From contig JAGAKX010000033.1 of NCBI GenBank assembly GCA_017625435.1, positions 1 to 64,000 on the forward strand: a stretch of DNA of 64,000 bases. The letters are read 5' to 3'. The translations under genes and the position numbers were made by a program. The first letter of the stretch is position 1. Each line of letters starts with the position of its first letter. Under the pieces are notes generated by a model, which did not search any database, was not told the origin of the DNA, and worked only from the letters and a program-made list of their open reading frames with translations. Origin of the DNA: Clostridia bacterium (lineage in GTDB: Bacteria; Bacillota; Clostridia; Oscillospirales; Acutalibacteraceae). Positions 51,480 to 58,951 of the stretch are shown piece after piece.

Positions 51480-52103
51480 ATGAGTAAATTTATTGTAGTA
51501 GAAGGTCTTGACGGTACAGGTAAGACCACGCAGATAAAAATACTTGCAGAATATATTAAATCAAAGGGCAGGGATGCTGAAATTACTGCAGAGCCCACAG
51601 CCCATCCCACAGGAAGGCTTATAAGAAGAATTCTTTCGGGAGAGGTGAAAACCACTCCCTGGTCTCTTGCCGCTCTTTTTCTGTCGGACAGAATAGTACA
51701 TAATACTGCAGAGGACGGCATAGAAAAGATGCTCTCCGACGGAAAAACCGTTATTTCCGACCGGTATTATTACTCAACCTTTGCTTATCAGGGGCACGAA
51801 ACGGACCTTAACTGGGCTATGGATATGCATTTTTCCTGCCCCGAGGTAAGAAAGCCTGACCTTGTGCTTTTTCTTACAATGGCGCCCGAAAAGTGCGTTG
51901 AAAGAATAAGAGCAAACCGTCCCGACGAGGCAATTGAAATCTATGAAAATGTTGAAAGCCTTACAAAAATCAGCCGTCAGTTCGACACGGTTTTTGAAAA
52001 ATTAAAGGATCGTGAAAACATCGTATATATTGATGCGGACGGTACTGTTGAAGAGGTTTCGCAAAGACTTTTTGATGCTTACGAAAAGTATATCGGAGAA
52101 TAA
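51480..52103 (+). CDS. tmk: Thymidylate kinase
   Basis: A 207-residue kinase making dTDP from dTMP. P-loop VVEGLDGTGKTTQIK (about residues 5-19), DRYYYSTFAYQGHE with the DR(Y/H) motif near 94, and lid region KCVERIRANRP. The segment ALFLSDRIVHNT replaces the more usual LLFAADRAQH; still within family range. First base 2 nt after rsmA. Starts a run with a HAD phosphatase and thiN. Confidence 0.95.
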   Translation: MSKFIVVEGLDGTGKTTQIKILAEYIKSKGRDAEITAEPTAHPTGRLIRRILSGEVKTTPWSLAALFLSDRIVHNTAEDGIEKMLSDGKTVISDRYYYSTFAYQGHETDLNWAMDMHFSCPEVRKPDLVLFLTMAPEKCVERIRANRPDEAIEIYENVESLTKISRQFDTVFEKLKDRENIVYIDADGTVEEVSQRLFDAYEKYIGE

Positions 52104-52106
52104 AAA

Positions 52107-52760
52107 ATGAAGAAAAAGCTGATACTTTTTGATTTTGACGGCACCGTTGCCGATAACAGCGAGGGGATTTATAATTGCATAAAATATGCCCTCGATAAAA
52201 AAGGAATGAAGCCTCTTTCGGATAAGGCTCTTCGTTCCTTTATCGGACCGTCGCTCTTTGACAGCTTTATGTGGCATTGCACCGATAATAAGGAAACTGC
52301 CGAGGAGCTTGTTTCCTTGTACCGAGAAAGGTACAGGCCCTTAGGCTCAACGGAAGTGAAAATCTATGACGGGATGAAGGAGCTTCTGGGAAGACTTAAA
52401 GGTGAGGGGTATATTACCGCTGTTTGTTCCTCAAAGCCCTACGATTTTGTCAGAAAAATTGCAAAGGAGCAGGGACTCGAGGACCTTTTTGACGGCTTTT
52501 TCTGCCCCTCCTTCGGCAATCATCTTTCCGATAAAACCTCCCTTGCACTTGAAGCAATGAAGCACTTCCGTGTAAGCAAGGAGGAAACCGTGCTCATAGG
52601 TGATACGAAATTTGATGTTGCCGCCGCAAGGGGTGCCGGTATTTCCTCAATCGGTGTGCAGTACGGCTTTTCTACGGAAGAAGGGGAGCTTGACTCTGCC
52701 GATGCTGTCGCAAAGCAGGTAGAGGACATTTATCCTATAATTGCAGGTGCCGACTTATGA
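52107..52760 (+). CDS. HAD-superfamily hydrolase, phosphoglycolate phosphatase-like
   Basis: A 217-residue HAD phosphatase with an alpha-helical cap. Motif I LILFDFDGTVADNSEGIYN, motif II TAVCSSKPYDFV, motif III lysine in NHLSDKTSLALEAM, motif IV VLIGDTKFDVAAARGAGI. GSSEG-type details fit the Gph/PpaX branch. Substrate not shown. Three nt after tmk; its end overlaps thiN by 4 nt. Confidence 0.9.
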   Translation: MKKKLILFDFDGTVADNSEGIYNCIKYALDKKGMKPLSDKALRSFIGPSLFDSFMWHCTDNKETAEELVSLYRERYRPLGSTEVKIYDGMKELLGRLKGEGYITAVCSSKPYDFVRKIAKEQGLEDLFDGFFCPSFGNHLSDKTSLALEAMKHFRVSKEETVLIGDTKFDVAAARGAGISSIGVQYGFSTEEGELDSADAVAKQVEDIYPIIAGADL

Positions 52761-53377
52761 AAAGAGCACTTATATTCGGCGGCGGTATTTACGGGAATGA
52801 ATTTCCCGAAATCCGCCCCGGTGATTTTATAATTGCCGCAGATAAGGGTGCCGAAATTCTTATGAACCGCGGACTGACTCCCCATATTACCGTAGGTGAT
52901 TTTGATTCTTCGTCCGTTATCCCCGAAGAAAATGTAATAAAACTGCCCGTGGAAAAAGATATAACAGATACCCACGCAGCAGTCGATGCCGCTCTGAGAG
53001 AGGGCTGTGACGAAATACATATTTACGGCGGAATGGGCGGAAGAGTTGACCATACCTTCGCTAATTATTCCCTTCTTTCTTCTCTTGCGGAAAAAGGAAT
53101 AACTGCATATCTTTTCGGTGAAAACTACCGTATTACGGCACTTTTTAACGGAAAAATCACACTTTCGGGAAAAAAGGGGAGCACTATCTCCGTGTTTTCC
53201 TGGAGTGAAGAGTGCAAGGGTGTCTCATTGAAGGGGGTAAAATATCCCCTTGAAAATGCTGTACTTTACAAGAATTTTGCCCTCGGTGTCAGCAATTCTT
53301 TTGCTGAGGAAAATGCCGAAATCTCCGTTGCGGAGGGAATACTTCTGATAATGCAGGAAATTTCTGTTGACAAATAA
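52757..53377 (+). CDS. thiN: Thiamine pyrophosphokinase
   Basis: A 206-residue kinase converting thiamine to thiamine pyrophosphate with ATP. Signatures: IAADKGAEILMNRGLTPHIT, VGDFDSSSVIP (about residues 51-61), VEKDITDTHAAVDAAL and GGMGGRVDHTFANYSLL. Overlaps the HAD gene by 4 nt. The thiamine transporter gene thiT follows behind a TPP riboswitch, so uptake is controlled separately from this gene. The thiT promoter starts within the last codons of thiN. Confidence 0.95.
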   Translation: MKRALIFGGGIYGNEFPEIRPGDFIIAADKGAEILMNRGLTPHITVGDFDSSSVIPEENVIKLPVEKDITDTHAAVDAALREGCDEIHIYGGMGGRVDHTFANYSLLSSLAEKGITAYLFGENYRITALFNGKITLSGKKGSTISVFSWSEECKGVSLKGVKYPLENAVLYKNFALGVSNSFAEENAEISVAEGILLIMQEISVDK

Positions 53378-53395
53378 CGACGATTGTTATAAAAT
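53367..53395 (+). promoter_or_regulatory. Promoter of the TPP riboswitch/thiT transcript
   Basis: Perfect TTGACA (53367-53372), a 17-nt spacer, TAAAAT (53390-53395). It overlaps the thiN stop codon and places the transcript start just before the aptamer. Confidence 0.75.
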
Positions 53396-53407
53396 ACATT
53401 TGAAAAT

Positions 53408-53495
53408 CTTAACAGGGGTGCTGTAAAAGGCTGAGATGACTTCAGGTCAAACCCTTTAACCTGATATGGGTAATACCGGCGTAGGGAGTTAAACA
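53408..53495 (+). promoter_or_regulatory. TPP riboswitch (THI box)
   Basis: Conserved core present in order: AGGGGTGCTGTAAAAGGCTG, GAGATGAC, ACCCTTTAACCTGATATGGG, TAATACCGGCGTAGGGAG. The P1 ends TTAAC/GTTAA pair at 53410-53414 and 53487-53491. It senses thiamine pyrophosphate and should close thiT expression when TPP is plentiful. Confidence 0.97.
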
Positions 53496-53513
53496 TATAC
53501 TGTAATTGTATTT

Positions 53514-53546
53514 CCGTATGCCGAAAAGGTATACGGATTTTTTTTG
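53514..53546 (+). terminator. Riboswitch-controlled terminator
   Basis: CCGTATGCC (53514-53522) pairs with GGTATACGG (53528-53536), followed by ATTTTTTTT. As the expression platform of the TPP riboswitch it should form when TPP is bound, ending transcription before thiT. Confidence 0.85.
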
Positions 53547-53650
53547 TCATATTCGTTCGGCGCCGGAATGTGACAAAAGACTGTAAAGCAGGTTTTAACG
53601 CTGTCAGAGTGAGATTTTCATATTAAAACTGTTACAAGAGGTATAAAATA

Positions 53651-54229
53651 ATGACAGAAAAAAACAAAAGAAGAAACAATCTCATAAAGCTTGCGGAATG
53701 CTCCGTAATGCTCGCACTCTCGGTAGTGCTGAGCTTCATTGAAATCTGGAAAATGCCTATGGGCGGCGGAATTACGCTGCTTTCAATGCTGCCTGTGTGT
53801 CTTATTGCCGTGAAATACGGTACAAAGGGTGCACTTCCCACGGCATTCCTTTACTCTGCGATTCAGTTTGCCATAGGCTTTTCTTCGGGTAACGTATTCG
53901 TTTACTGTGTCACCCCCGTAACCTGGATAGTGTGTTTGCTTTTTGATTATATCGTTCCCTTCTCCGTGCTCGGATTTTCGGGAATTTTCAGAAAAAAATT
54001 CGGAAACACAGGTATTATTGCGGGTATTGCACTGATGATAGGCATCCGTTTTGTCTGCCACTATATAACCGGTGTTGCAATATGGGGACAGTGGGCAGAG
54101 GATATGTCACCTTATCTTTACTCACTCATTTATAATGTTCAGTATATGCTTCCCGAGTGTATTCTGACATCCGTTGCTGCAGGTATTCTTATAAAGATTC
54201 CTTCAGTCAGGAAGCTTCTTGCTCTGTAA
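53651..54229 (+). CDS. thiT: Energy-coupled thiamine transporter ThiT (ECF S component)
   Basis: A 192-residue S component with six helices (AECSVMLALSVVLSFIEIW, GITLLSMLPVCLIAVKYG, TGVAIWGQWAEDMSPYLYSL and others). The patch GGGITLLSMLP and the aromatic GVAIWGQWAED segment fit the ThiT thiamine pocket. It works with a shared ECF energizing module (EcfA/A'/T), whose genes are not in this window. Controlled by the TPP riboswitch upstream; ends at the terminator 54242-54269. Confidence 0.95.
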   Translation: MTEKNKRRNNLIKLAECSVMLALSVVLSFIEIWKMPMGGGITLLSMLPVCLIAVKYGTKGALPTAFLYSAIQFAIGFSSGNVFVYCVTPVTWIVCLLFDYIVPFSVLGFSGIFRKKFGNTGIIAGIALMIGIRFVCHYITGVAIWGQWAEDMSPYLYSLIYNVQYMLPECILTSVAAGILIKIPSVRKLLAL

Positions 54230-54241
54230 TTTGATTTTTTT

Positions 54242-54269
54242 GGGAGGGTCAGCCCCTCCCGTTTTTTTT
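54242..54269 (+). terminator. Terminator of thiT
   Basis: GGGAGGG (54242-54248) with CCCTCCC (54254-54260), then GTTTTTTTT. The stem resembles the GC-rich repeat at 49010. Confidence 0.85.
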
Positions 54270-54309
54270 GTTTTTAAGTTATTATTAAGCTTAATGAACA
54301 AAATAAGTA

Positions 54310-54338
54310 TTGAATTATCATTATAAAAATGCTAGAAT
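54310..54338 (+). promoter_or_regulatory. Promoter of the TPR-like membrane protein gene
   Basis: TTGAAT (54310-54315), a 17-nt spacer, TAGAAT (54333-54338), about 32 nt before the start codon. Confidence 0.55.
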
Positions 54339-54370
54339 TTAATGTAATTCAATATTTCGGAGGAAATAAG

Positions 54371-56614
54371 ATGAACGAAGAAAACAAAATCCCCGGTGCA
54401 GCCGGAGAAGAAACCGGAGCTTCCGCAGAAAATACGGAAAATGCTCCCGTAAATGAAGAGAAGGAAGTTTCTCTTAACGAAGAACTTGAAACTCTCAGGG
54501 AAACCTTTCAGGAAAAGTATGACGAAACTGTAGAAGAAGCAGCTGCTATGCCCGTCATTCAGGAGCTTGAAGAGGGTGAAGATGAGGAAGAGACAGACGA
54601 GGAGGGCGACGAGGAAAGAAGCGTTTCCGCTCAGGAGAAGGCTCCCAAGAAAAAGAAGAAGATAGGTAAGATTATAGCAATCACAGTTCCTGTGGTGCTT
54701 CTTGTGCTTATTGTGGGCTCACTTCTTGCTTTCGTTGTAGCTTCCGTGACAAATCCCAATTTCAGTTCATTTATAAGCACTTATGCACAGGCTACGGCCG
54801 CTGAAAAATATGAGGATAAGATGGAGTACTTCCAGCAGGCGCTGACCTACTGTGAAGACAAGGATTCTGCCTTCCAGCAGGCAATGGCAGCCGCAATTCA
54901 CGAGGAAATTGCCGCTACCGTATATAAGGAAGAGGGCTATGCTGCCGCTTATTCCTATATGACATCAAATCTGAGCGAGGCACAGATGAAATCTCCTTCA
55001 AGCCCCGAGCTTAAAAAGGTTGCAAAAACTGTTGATGCCGTAAAGAAGCTTTCTCTTGAAGCTTTCAATAAGGTTTTTGAAAATCTCGGAGACGGCGTAA
55101 AGGTGCCCTCTGATGATGTTCTTATAAACGGTCTTGAAATTCCCGAAGAGGTTAAAGAAAGTGTAATTCCCATGCTTTCCTCTATTGCGGAAGGTTACAT
55201 TATGAACAAGACTGCAGACGGAGTTGAAGATAAGCTTCGCGCAATGAACTATTATGCAAATGCTTATTCGGGCTTTATTTCTCTCGGTGCAGACAGCCGT
55301 GAGCTTGCCGAAAAGATTGTTGTTGACCTTTATAGCAAGGGTTATGTGGTTGAAGCTGTATCCTTTGCTTCCGCTGCAATTGACCCCAATAAGGAAGATG
55401 TAAATAAGGATTATATTGCGCTCAAGGAAGAAATTTCCGCTTATGAAAAGCTCGGCATCAGCGTAATTGCCGTTGCTGAAGAGGCAGTTGCTGATGAAAA
55501 AACAGCTGCAGAAGACATTCTCGCACTTGTAAAAACAAAGGCAGAGCTCACGGACAGTCAGGCAGAGGTCGTTTCCGCTCTCGTTATGTACGGAGTTGAA
55601 GGTATTAGTGTTGAAGCAGAAAAGAATCTCACAAGAGCACAGACCGTGTATGCAACCCTTACCTCCGTGCTGGAAGCATTCGGTATGGACGATATCAAGG
55701 CACACATAAAGACTGCCGCCGTAATATTTGACAGCGGCAATCTTAACGATGCTTCGACACTCGTTTCCACATACCTTACCGAAGAGGCTATGAAGGATGC
55801 AACCGATGAACAGAAGGCTCAGCTTGACAGAATGAATAAGGTTTTCAATGCACTTGAAGCTACAAGTGAGGTATTCTCTCCTTATTATTCCGCTTACTAT
55901 CAGCAGGGTACCGAAATTGACCTTGAAGCACTCAAAGCAGATATGGATAAGCTTCTTACGGAAGACAGCGACAACTATATGAAGGGCTTCGCAAATTACT
56001 GCCTTTATATTGCGGCAGTAAGCTCCGAAAAGGACACAGAGGCAAAGAAATATCTTGACGCTATGAGCTCTCTTATGCCTGACCTTCCTTTTATTTACGG
56101 CTATTCCTGTATTGCAGATTATATTACCGCAGGCAACTTTACCGCTGCGTATAACTATGCATTAAAGCTTCTCGATGTTAACGTCGCAGATGAATATTCA
56201 AATTCAATAGTTTCGCTTTATCACCGCGTAAAGGGAGACCTTGACGGTGCCGAAGAGGCAGCTCTTAAGGGCATTGAGCTTTCAGGCTCCGATTCCTCCG
56301 ACTGTGCACAGCAGCTTGCTATTATCAATATGCTCAAGGGTGATTTTGAAACTGCATTCGGTTATATTTCCGCAGTTTACAACGCAAATCAGTCAATGGA
56401 AGCATTTGAACTTGTGCTTATTTTCAATGCTCTCTATAAGGGCGATAATGCAGACCTTAAGGCAAGCCTTAATGAAATGGTTTCAATTGTGAATCAGACC
56501 TATTCCTATTACGGAATTACCTCTTATGCCGAAACAAAGGCAATTATTGACGGCACAAAAACACTCCGAGATGTGTTTATGTCCGGTGACTACACCATAA
56601 CGGCAGAATCATAA
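54371..56614 (+). CDS. Single-pass membrane protein with TPR-like extracytoplasmic region
   Basis: A 747-residue protein. ATG at 54371 (MNEENKIPGAAGEE) with GGAGG upstream. Residues 1-95 are acidic and disordered, followed by a basic patch (KAPKKKKKIGK) and one membrane helix (about 110-132, IIAITVPVVLLVLIVGSLLA). The remaining 600 residues are helical, with TPR-like repeats (AEKYEDKMEYFQQALTYCED, DLDGAEEAALKGIELSGSDS, AIINMLKGDFETAFGYISAV). Helices face outside, so it may organise or sense envelope partners. No family name can be given. Its stop codon TCATAA doubles as the 5' arm of the hairpin element at 56608-56940. Confidence 0.75.
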   Translation: MNEENKIPGAAGEETGASAENTENAPVNEEKEVSLNEELETLRETFQEKYDETVEEAAAMPVIQELEEGEDEEETDEEGDEERSVSAQEKAPKKKKKIGKIIAITVPVVLLVLIVGSLLAFVVASVTNPNFSSFISTYAQATAAEKYEDKMEYFQQALTYCEDKDSAFQQAMAAAIHEEIAATVYKEEGYAAAYSYMTSNLSEAQMKSPSSPELKKVAKTVDAVKKLSLEAFNKVFENLGDGVKVPSDDVLINGLEIPEEVKESVIPMLSSIAEGYIMNKTADGVEDKLRAMNYYANAYSGFISLGADSRELAEKIVVDLYSKGYVVEAVSFASAAIDPNKEDVNKDYIALKEEISAYEKLGISVIAVAEEAVADEKTAAEDILALVKTKAELTDSQAEVVSALVMYGVEGISVEAEKNLTRAQTVYATLTSVLEAFGMDDIKAHIKTAAVIFDSGNLNDASTLVSTYLTEEAMKDATDEQKAQLDRMNKVFNALEATSEVFSPYYSAYYQQGTEIDLEALKADMDKLLTEDSDNYMKGFANYCLYIAAVSSEKDTEAKKYLDAMSSLMPDLPFIYGYSCIADYITAGNFTAAYNYALKLLDVNVADEYSNSIVSLYHRVKGDLDGAEEAALKGIELSGSDSSDCAQQLAIINMLKGDFETAFGYISAVYNANQSMEAFELVLIFNALYKGDNADLKASLNEMVSIVNQTYSYYGITSYAETKAIIDGTKTLRDVFMSGDYTITAES

Positions 56615-56940
56615 TTTATAGGGTGCTCGCCCTATAAATTATGATAGTGATATCGACAACTTTGTTGTCGGTGATATCCGTCTGTGACGTGTGATATTCA
56701 TTCCTACGGAATGAGTGATATATTTGCCTTTCGGCAAATGTTTCGGAAGGGCTTCGCCCTTGAATTATATTGATAGAGCGAAGCGGAATAAGCCGTCAGG
56801 CTTCCTTAACTTTTACCGCAGGTAAAAAATAACACTCTGCGAAGCAGAATAAAACTGTGCGAAGCACAATATAACTCGCACCATCGGTGCGAATATAACT
56901 AACATAATTTAACAGTCAGGGACTGTTGAATTATGTTTTA
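56608..56940 (+). repeat. Tandem-hairpin intergenic element B (about 12 hairpins)
   Basis: The first hairpin is a 16-bp perfect stem (56608-56623 with 56630-56645) that includes the stop codon of the upstream gene. Then follow CGACAAC-ttt-GTTGTCG (56654-56670), CGTC-tgt-GACG (56679-56689), TCATTCC-tac-GGAATGA (56698-56714), ATTTGCC-tttc-GGCAAAT (56722-56739), AAGGGC-ttc-GCCCTT (56747-56761), AAGCC-gtca-GGCTT (about 56790), TTTTACC-gca-GGTAAAA (56811-56827), TCTGC-gaa-GCAGA, TGTGC-gaa-GCACA, TCGCACC-atc-GGTGCGA (56876-56892) and a closing AACAGTC-agg-GACTGTT flanked by CATAATT/AATTATG (56903-56936). Early units are joined by GTGATAT, later ones by ATAAC-like links. Confidence 0.9.
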
Positions 56941-57129
56941 CAGGTCGTCTGCGTCCTGGGTAGGGACAAGGTCGTCGGTATCATCATTACCGAAGCTTAC
57001 GGGCGTGCCCGTGTAGCTTCCCTGGACATCGTTCACGATGCTGTTTTTTGCCGCTTCAAAGTGGCGGGGAAAGGTTGATTTTCTGAAAGCTGAAAGCTTT
57101 GATTTGTTGATTTTTCCTTTATTTTCCAT
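56938..57129 (-). CDS. Small acidic-tailed protein, C-terminal PTQDADDL motif
   Basis: A 63-residue protein: basic N-terminus (ENKGKINKSKLSAFRKSTF), then NDVQGSYTGTPVSFGND and the acidic end DDLVPTQDADDL. From memory, similar small clostridial proteins end in GSYTG-P...PVQDADDL, so this is probably a conserved family of unknown role, not noise. The reverse-strand stop lies in the last hairpin of element B. Divergent from the Cys-rich gene. AAGGTGAAT precedes the ATG. Confidence 0.65.
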   Translation of the reverse strand: MENKGKINKSKLSAFRKSTFPRHFEAAKNSIVNDVQGSYTGTPVSFGNDDTDDLVPTQDADDL

Positions 57130-57220
57130 AAATTCACCTTATTTTGTACAAAAATTTTGTTCTTGTTACTGTGAATTTTTTCCCAAATCAAAAAAAATAT
57201 ACTTTTCTTTAAAAATTGTA

Positions 57221-57250
57221 TTGACAATAAGGCTTTGATTGTAGTATATT
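57221..57250 (+). promoter_or_regulatory. Promoter of the Cys-rich secreted protein gene
   Basis: Perfect TTGACA (57221-57226), an 18-nt spacer, TATATT (57245-57250). Confidence 0.7.
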
Positions 57251-57302
57251 TTCTTTGTATAGAAAATGCTATAGGCGTACTAATAGAAAGGGTGGCTCTT
57301 TT

Positions 57303-57854
57303 ATGAAAAAGATTATTGCAATTTCTGTAGCTCTTATTCTTGCTTTATCCGTAACTCTTGCTGTTTCTGCAACAGTAGCTGTTGAAACAGCAGACCTCGG
57401 CTCAATGCTTGGCGGTATGGATATCGGTTCAATGCTCGGCGGTCTCGGTGAACTTGACCTCGGCGGTATGATGGACTCTCTCGGCGGCAGCCTTGACCTC
57501 GGCGGTATTATGGATATGGTTGGCGGTCTCGGTGATTCTCTCGGTGACAGCGGTTCTCTCGGCGGTTCACTTGCTGATCCTCTTCCCGAAGAAACAACTG
57601 TTCCTTCCGGCTGTGACTGTCCTGAAGACTGTCCCTGTGACGGTGATTGTGACGAAGACTGCGAATGCGGCCCCGATTGCAACTGCACTTATGACTGCGG
57701 ATGCGAAAAGGATTGTCCCTGCGAAGGCGAATGCGATGACGATTGCACAGACTGCGGTCCTGACTGCTCCTGCGATCCCGATGCAGACAACGGCAACAAC
57801 GGTGATGAGGAAACAACAATCCCCAACAATCCCAACACAGGCGACGTACTTTAA
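57303..57854 (+). CDS. Secreted Gly/Leu-repeat and Cys-rich protein ending in NPNTGD
   Basis: A 183-residue protein. Signal peptide MKKIIAISVALILALSVTLA (cut near residue 23). Residues 28-95 are a Gly-Leu-Asp repeat (SMLGGMDIGSMLGGLGELDL). Residues about 103-157 hold 18 cysteines in D/E-rich CxC and CxxxC spacing (DCPCDGDCDEDCECGPDC), able to bind metal ions or form disulfides. The end reads TIPNNPNTGDVL: an NPNTGD sorting-like motif with no following membrane helix or basic tail, so wall anchoring looks lost or the motif is not used. GAAAGGGTGG precedes the ATG. Family unknown. Confidence 0.75.
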   Translation: MKKIIAISVALILALSVTLAVSATVAVETADLGSMLGGMDIGSMLGGLGELDLGGMMDSLGGSLDLGGIMDMVGGLGDSLGDSGSLGGSLADPLPEETTVPSGCDCPEDCPCDGDCDEDCECGPDCNCTYDCGCEKDCPCEGECDDDCTDCGPDCSCDPDADNGNNGDEETTIPNNPNTGDVL

Positions 57855-57877
57855 TTTTGATTAAGAATGAGCTTTAC

Positions 57878-57906
57878 GGGCAGGTTGCTTTGACCTGCCC
57901 TGTGTT
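57878..57906 (+). terminator. Stem-loop after the Cys-rich gene
   Basis: GGGCAGGT (57878-57885) pairs with ACCTGCCC (57893-57900), followed only by TGTGTT. Probable but weak terminator. Confidence 0.55.
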
Positions 57907-57937
57907 CATTTAAAAATTGAATATAATTACATAAATG

Positions 57938-57978
57938 AAAAAAGCCGGTTTCCTGCGTTTTGCAGTTAAACCGGCTTG
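57938..57978 (-). terminator. Terminator of the UDG gene
   Basis: AAGCCGGTTT (57942-57951) with AAACCGGCTT (57968-57977); on the minus strand TTTTTTC follows the stem. Confidence 0.75.
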
Positions 57979-58022
57979 AGTTTGTGTTAAAATATCAGGG
58001 ACGGAAAAATAAAATTTTTATG

Positions 58023-58592
58023 TCAGATTTCAATGCCTAATTCCTTGATTTTGTCCTGCAGCTTCAGAAAATCCTCAAGACAGTCGCCTTTTTTGCGAGG
58101 GTCTCTGAGAAGAGCTGCCGGATGGAAGGTTCCCATCATAAGCGTTCCGTTTTTATCATAGAATATACCGTGGTCCTTGGTAACTCTGAAATCGGGAGAA
58201 ATCAGCCTCTGAGCCGAGATTCTGCCTACGCAGACTATGATTTTCGGACGCATAATGTGAACAAGATTGCGAAGCCAGTCAATGCATACGTCCATTTCCT
58301 CCGGCTTCGGGTCGCGGTTCTTGGGAGGACGGCATTTGAGCATATTAGCGATATAGATATTTTCTTTTCTGTCAAGCCCTATTCCGCCGAGATATAAGTC
58401 AAGAAGCTTTCCGCCTCTGCCCACAAAGGGTTCACCCTGCAGGTCCTCGTTTTCACCGGGGGCTTCGCCTATAAAAAGTATTTCGGCATCTTCCTTTCCC
58501 ACGCCGAAAACCACGTTATTTCTTGTTTCGCAAAGCGCACATTTCCTGCATTGGCTGCAGGCGTTCTTCAGTTCTTCCATTGTGCTGAACAT
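58023..58592 (-). CDS. Uracil-DNA glycosylase, family 4-type (Fe-S)
   Basis: A 189-residue enzyme removing uracil from DNA. Motif A GEAPGENEDLQGEPFVGRGG (about residues 42-61), motif B MGTFHPAALLRDPRKKGD near 152-169, and cysteines placed for a 4Fe-4S cluster (CSQCRKCALCE near the N-terminus, CRPP, and CVGR). Slightly short but complete. Often called SPO1 DNA polymerase-related protein in older annotation. Monocistronic, convergent with the Cys-rich gene. Confidence 0.93.
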   Translation of the reverse strand: MFSTMEELKNACSQCRKCALCETRNNVVFGVGKEDAEILFIGEAPGENEDLQGEPFVGRGGKLLDLYLGGIGLDRKENIYIANMLKCRPPKNRDPKPEEMDVCIDWLRNLVHIMRPKIIVCVGRISAQRLISPDFRVTKDHGIFYDKNGTLMMGTFHPAALLRDPRKKGDCLEDFLKLQDKIKELGIEI

Positions 58593-58828
58593 TGTTATAC
58601 CTCCTCAAAGGATACCCGCAGAATATTGCGGACAGAAGTAGAAAATTTAAGGAAAAATAATCCTTAAATTACAGTATTTACAGTTGACATCAAAGCGGTA
58701 ATGTTGTAGAATAGCGAAAGAGAAAATTGATGAAAAAAATAATCTCTGAAACTATAATTATTATACATTAAGGCGCAAAATATGTCAATTAAGTTAAATA
58801 AAAGTGTCAATTTTTCTTTTGTAACCTA

Positions 58829-58857
58829 TTGACATATATTGAAACCTATTGTATAAT
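58829..58857 (+). promoter_or_regulatory. Consensus sigma-A promoter of the cohesin-like gene
   Basis: TTGACA (58829-58834), exactly 17 nt, TATAAT (58852-58857): a full consensus match, so expression should be strong. The remainder of 58593-58828 is AT-rich with no gene. Confidence 0.9.
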
Positions 58858-58864
58858 ACCCGTG

Positions 58865-58884
58865 TACCTTTTATATAAAAGGTA
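58865..58884 (+). promoter_or_regulatory. 20-bp perfect palindrome at the transcript start
   Basis: TACCTTTTATATAAAAGGTA is fully self-complementary and starts 7 nt after the -10 box. It could be a 5' mRNA-stabilising hairpin or a regulator site. A second short dyad AAGGA-agg-TCCTT (58936-58948) overlaps the ribosome site. Confidence 0.6.
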
Positions 58885-58951
58885 TTTATGTGTATATTTT
58901 GAGTCGCAATGCTCTGAATATAAAAAATATTAAAAAGGAAGGTCCTTAAAA

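Noticed and set aside
57269..57819. Arg/Ser-rich frames opposite the Cys-rich gene
   Set aside because: Antisense shadows of a Gly/Asp/Cys-repetitive sequence.
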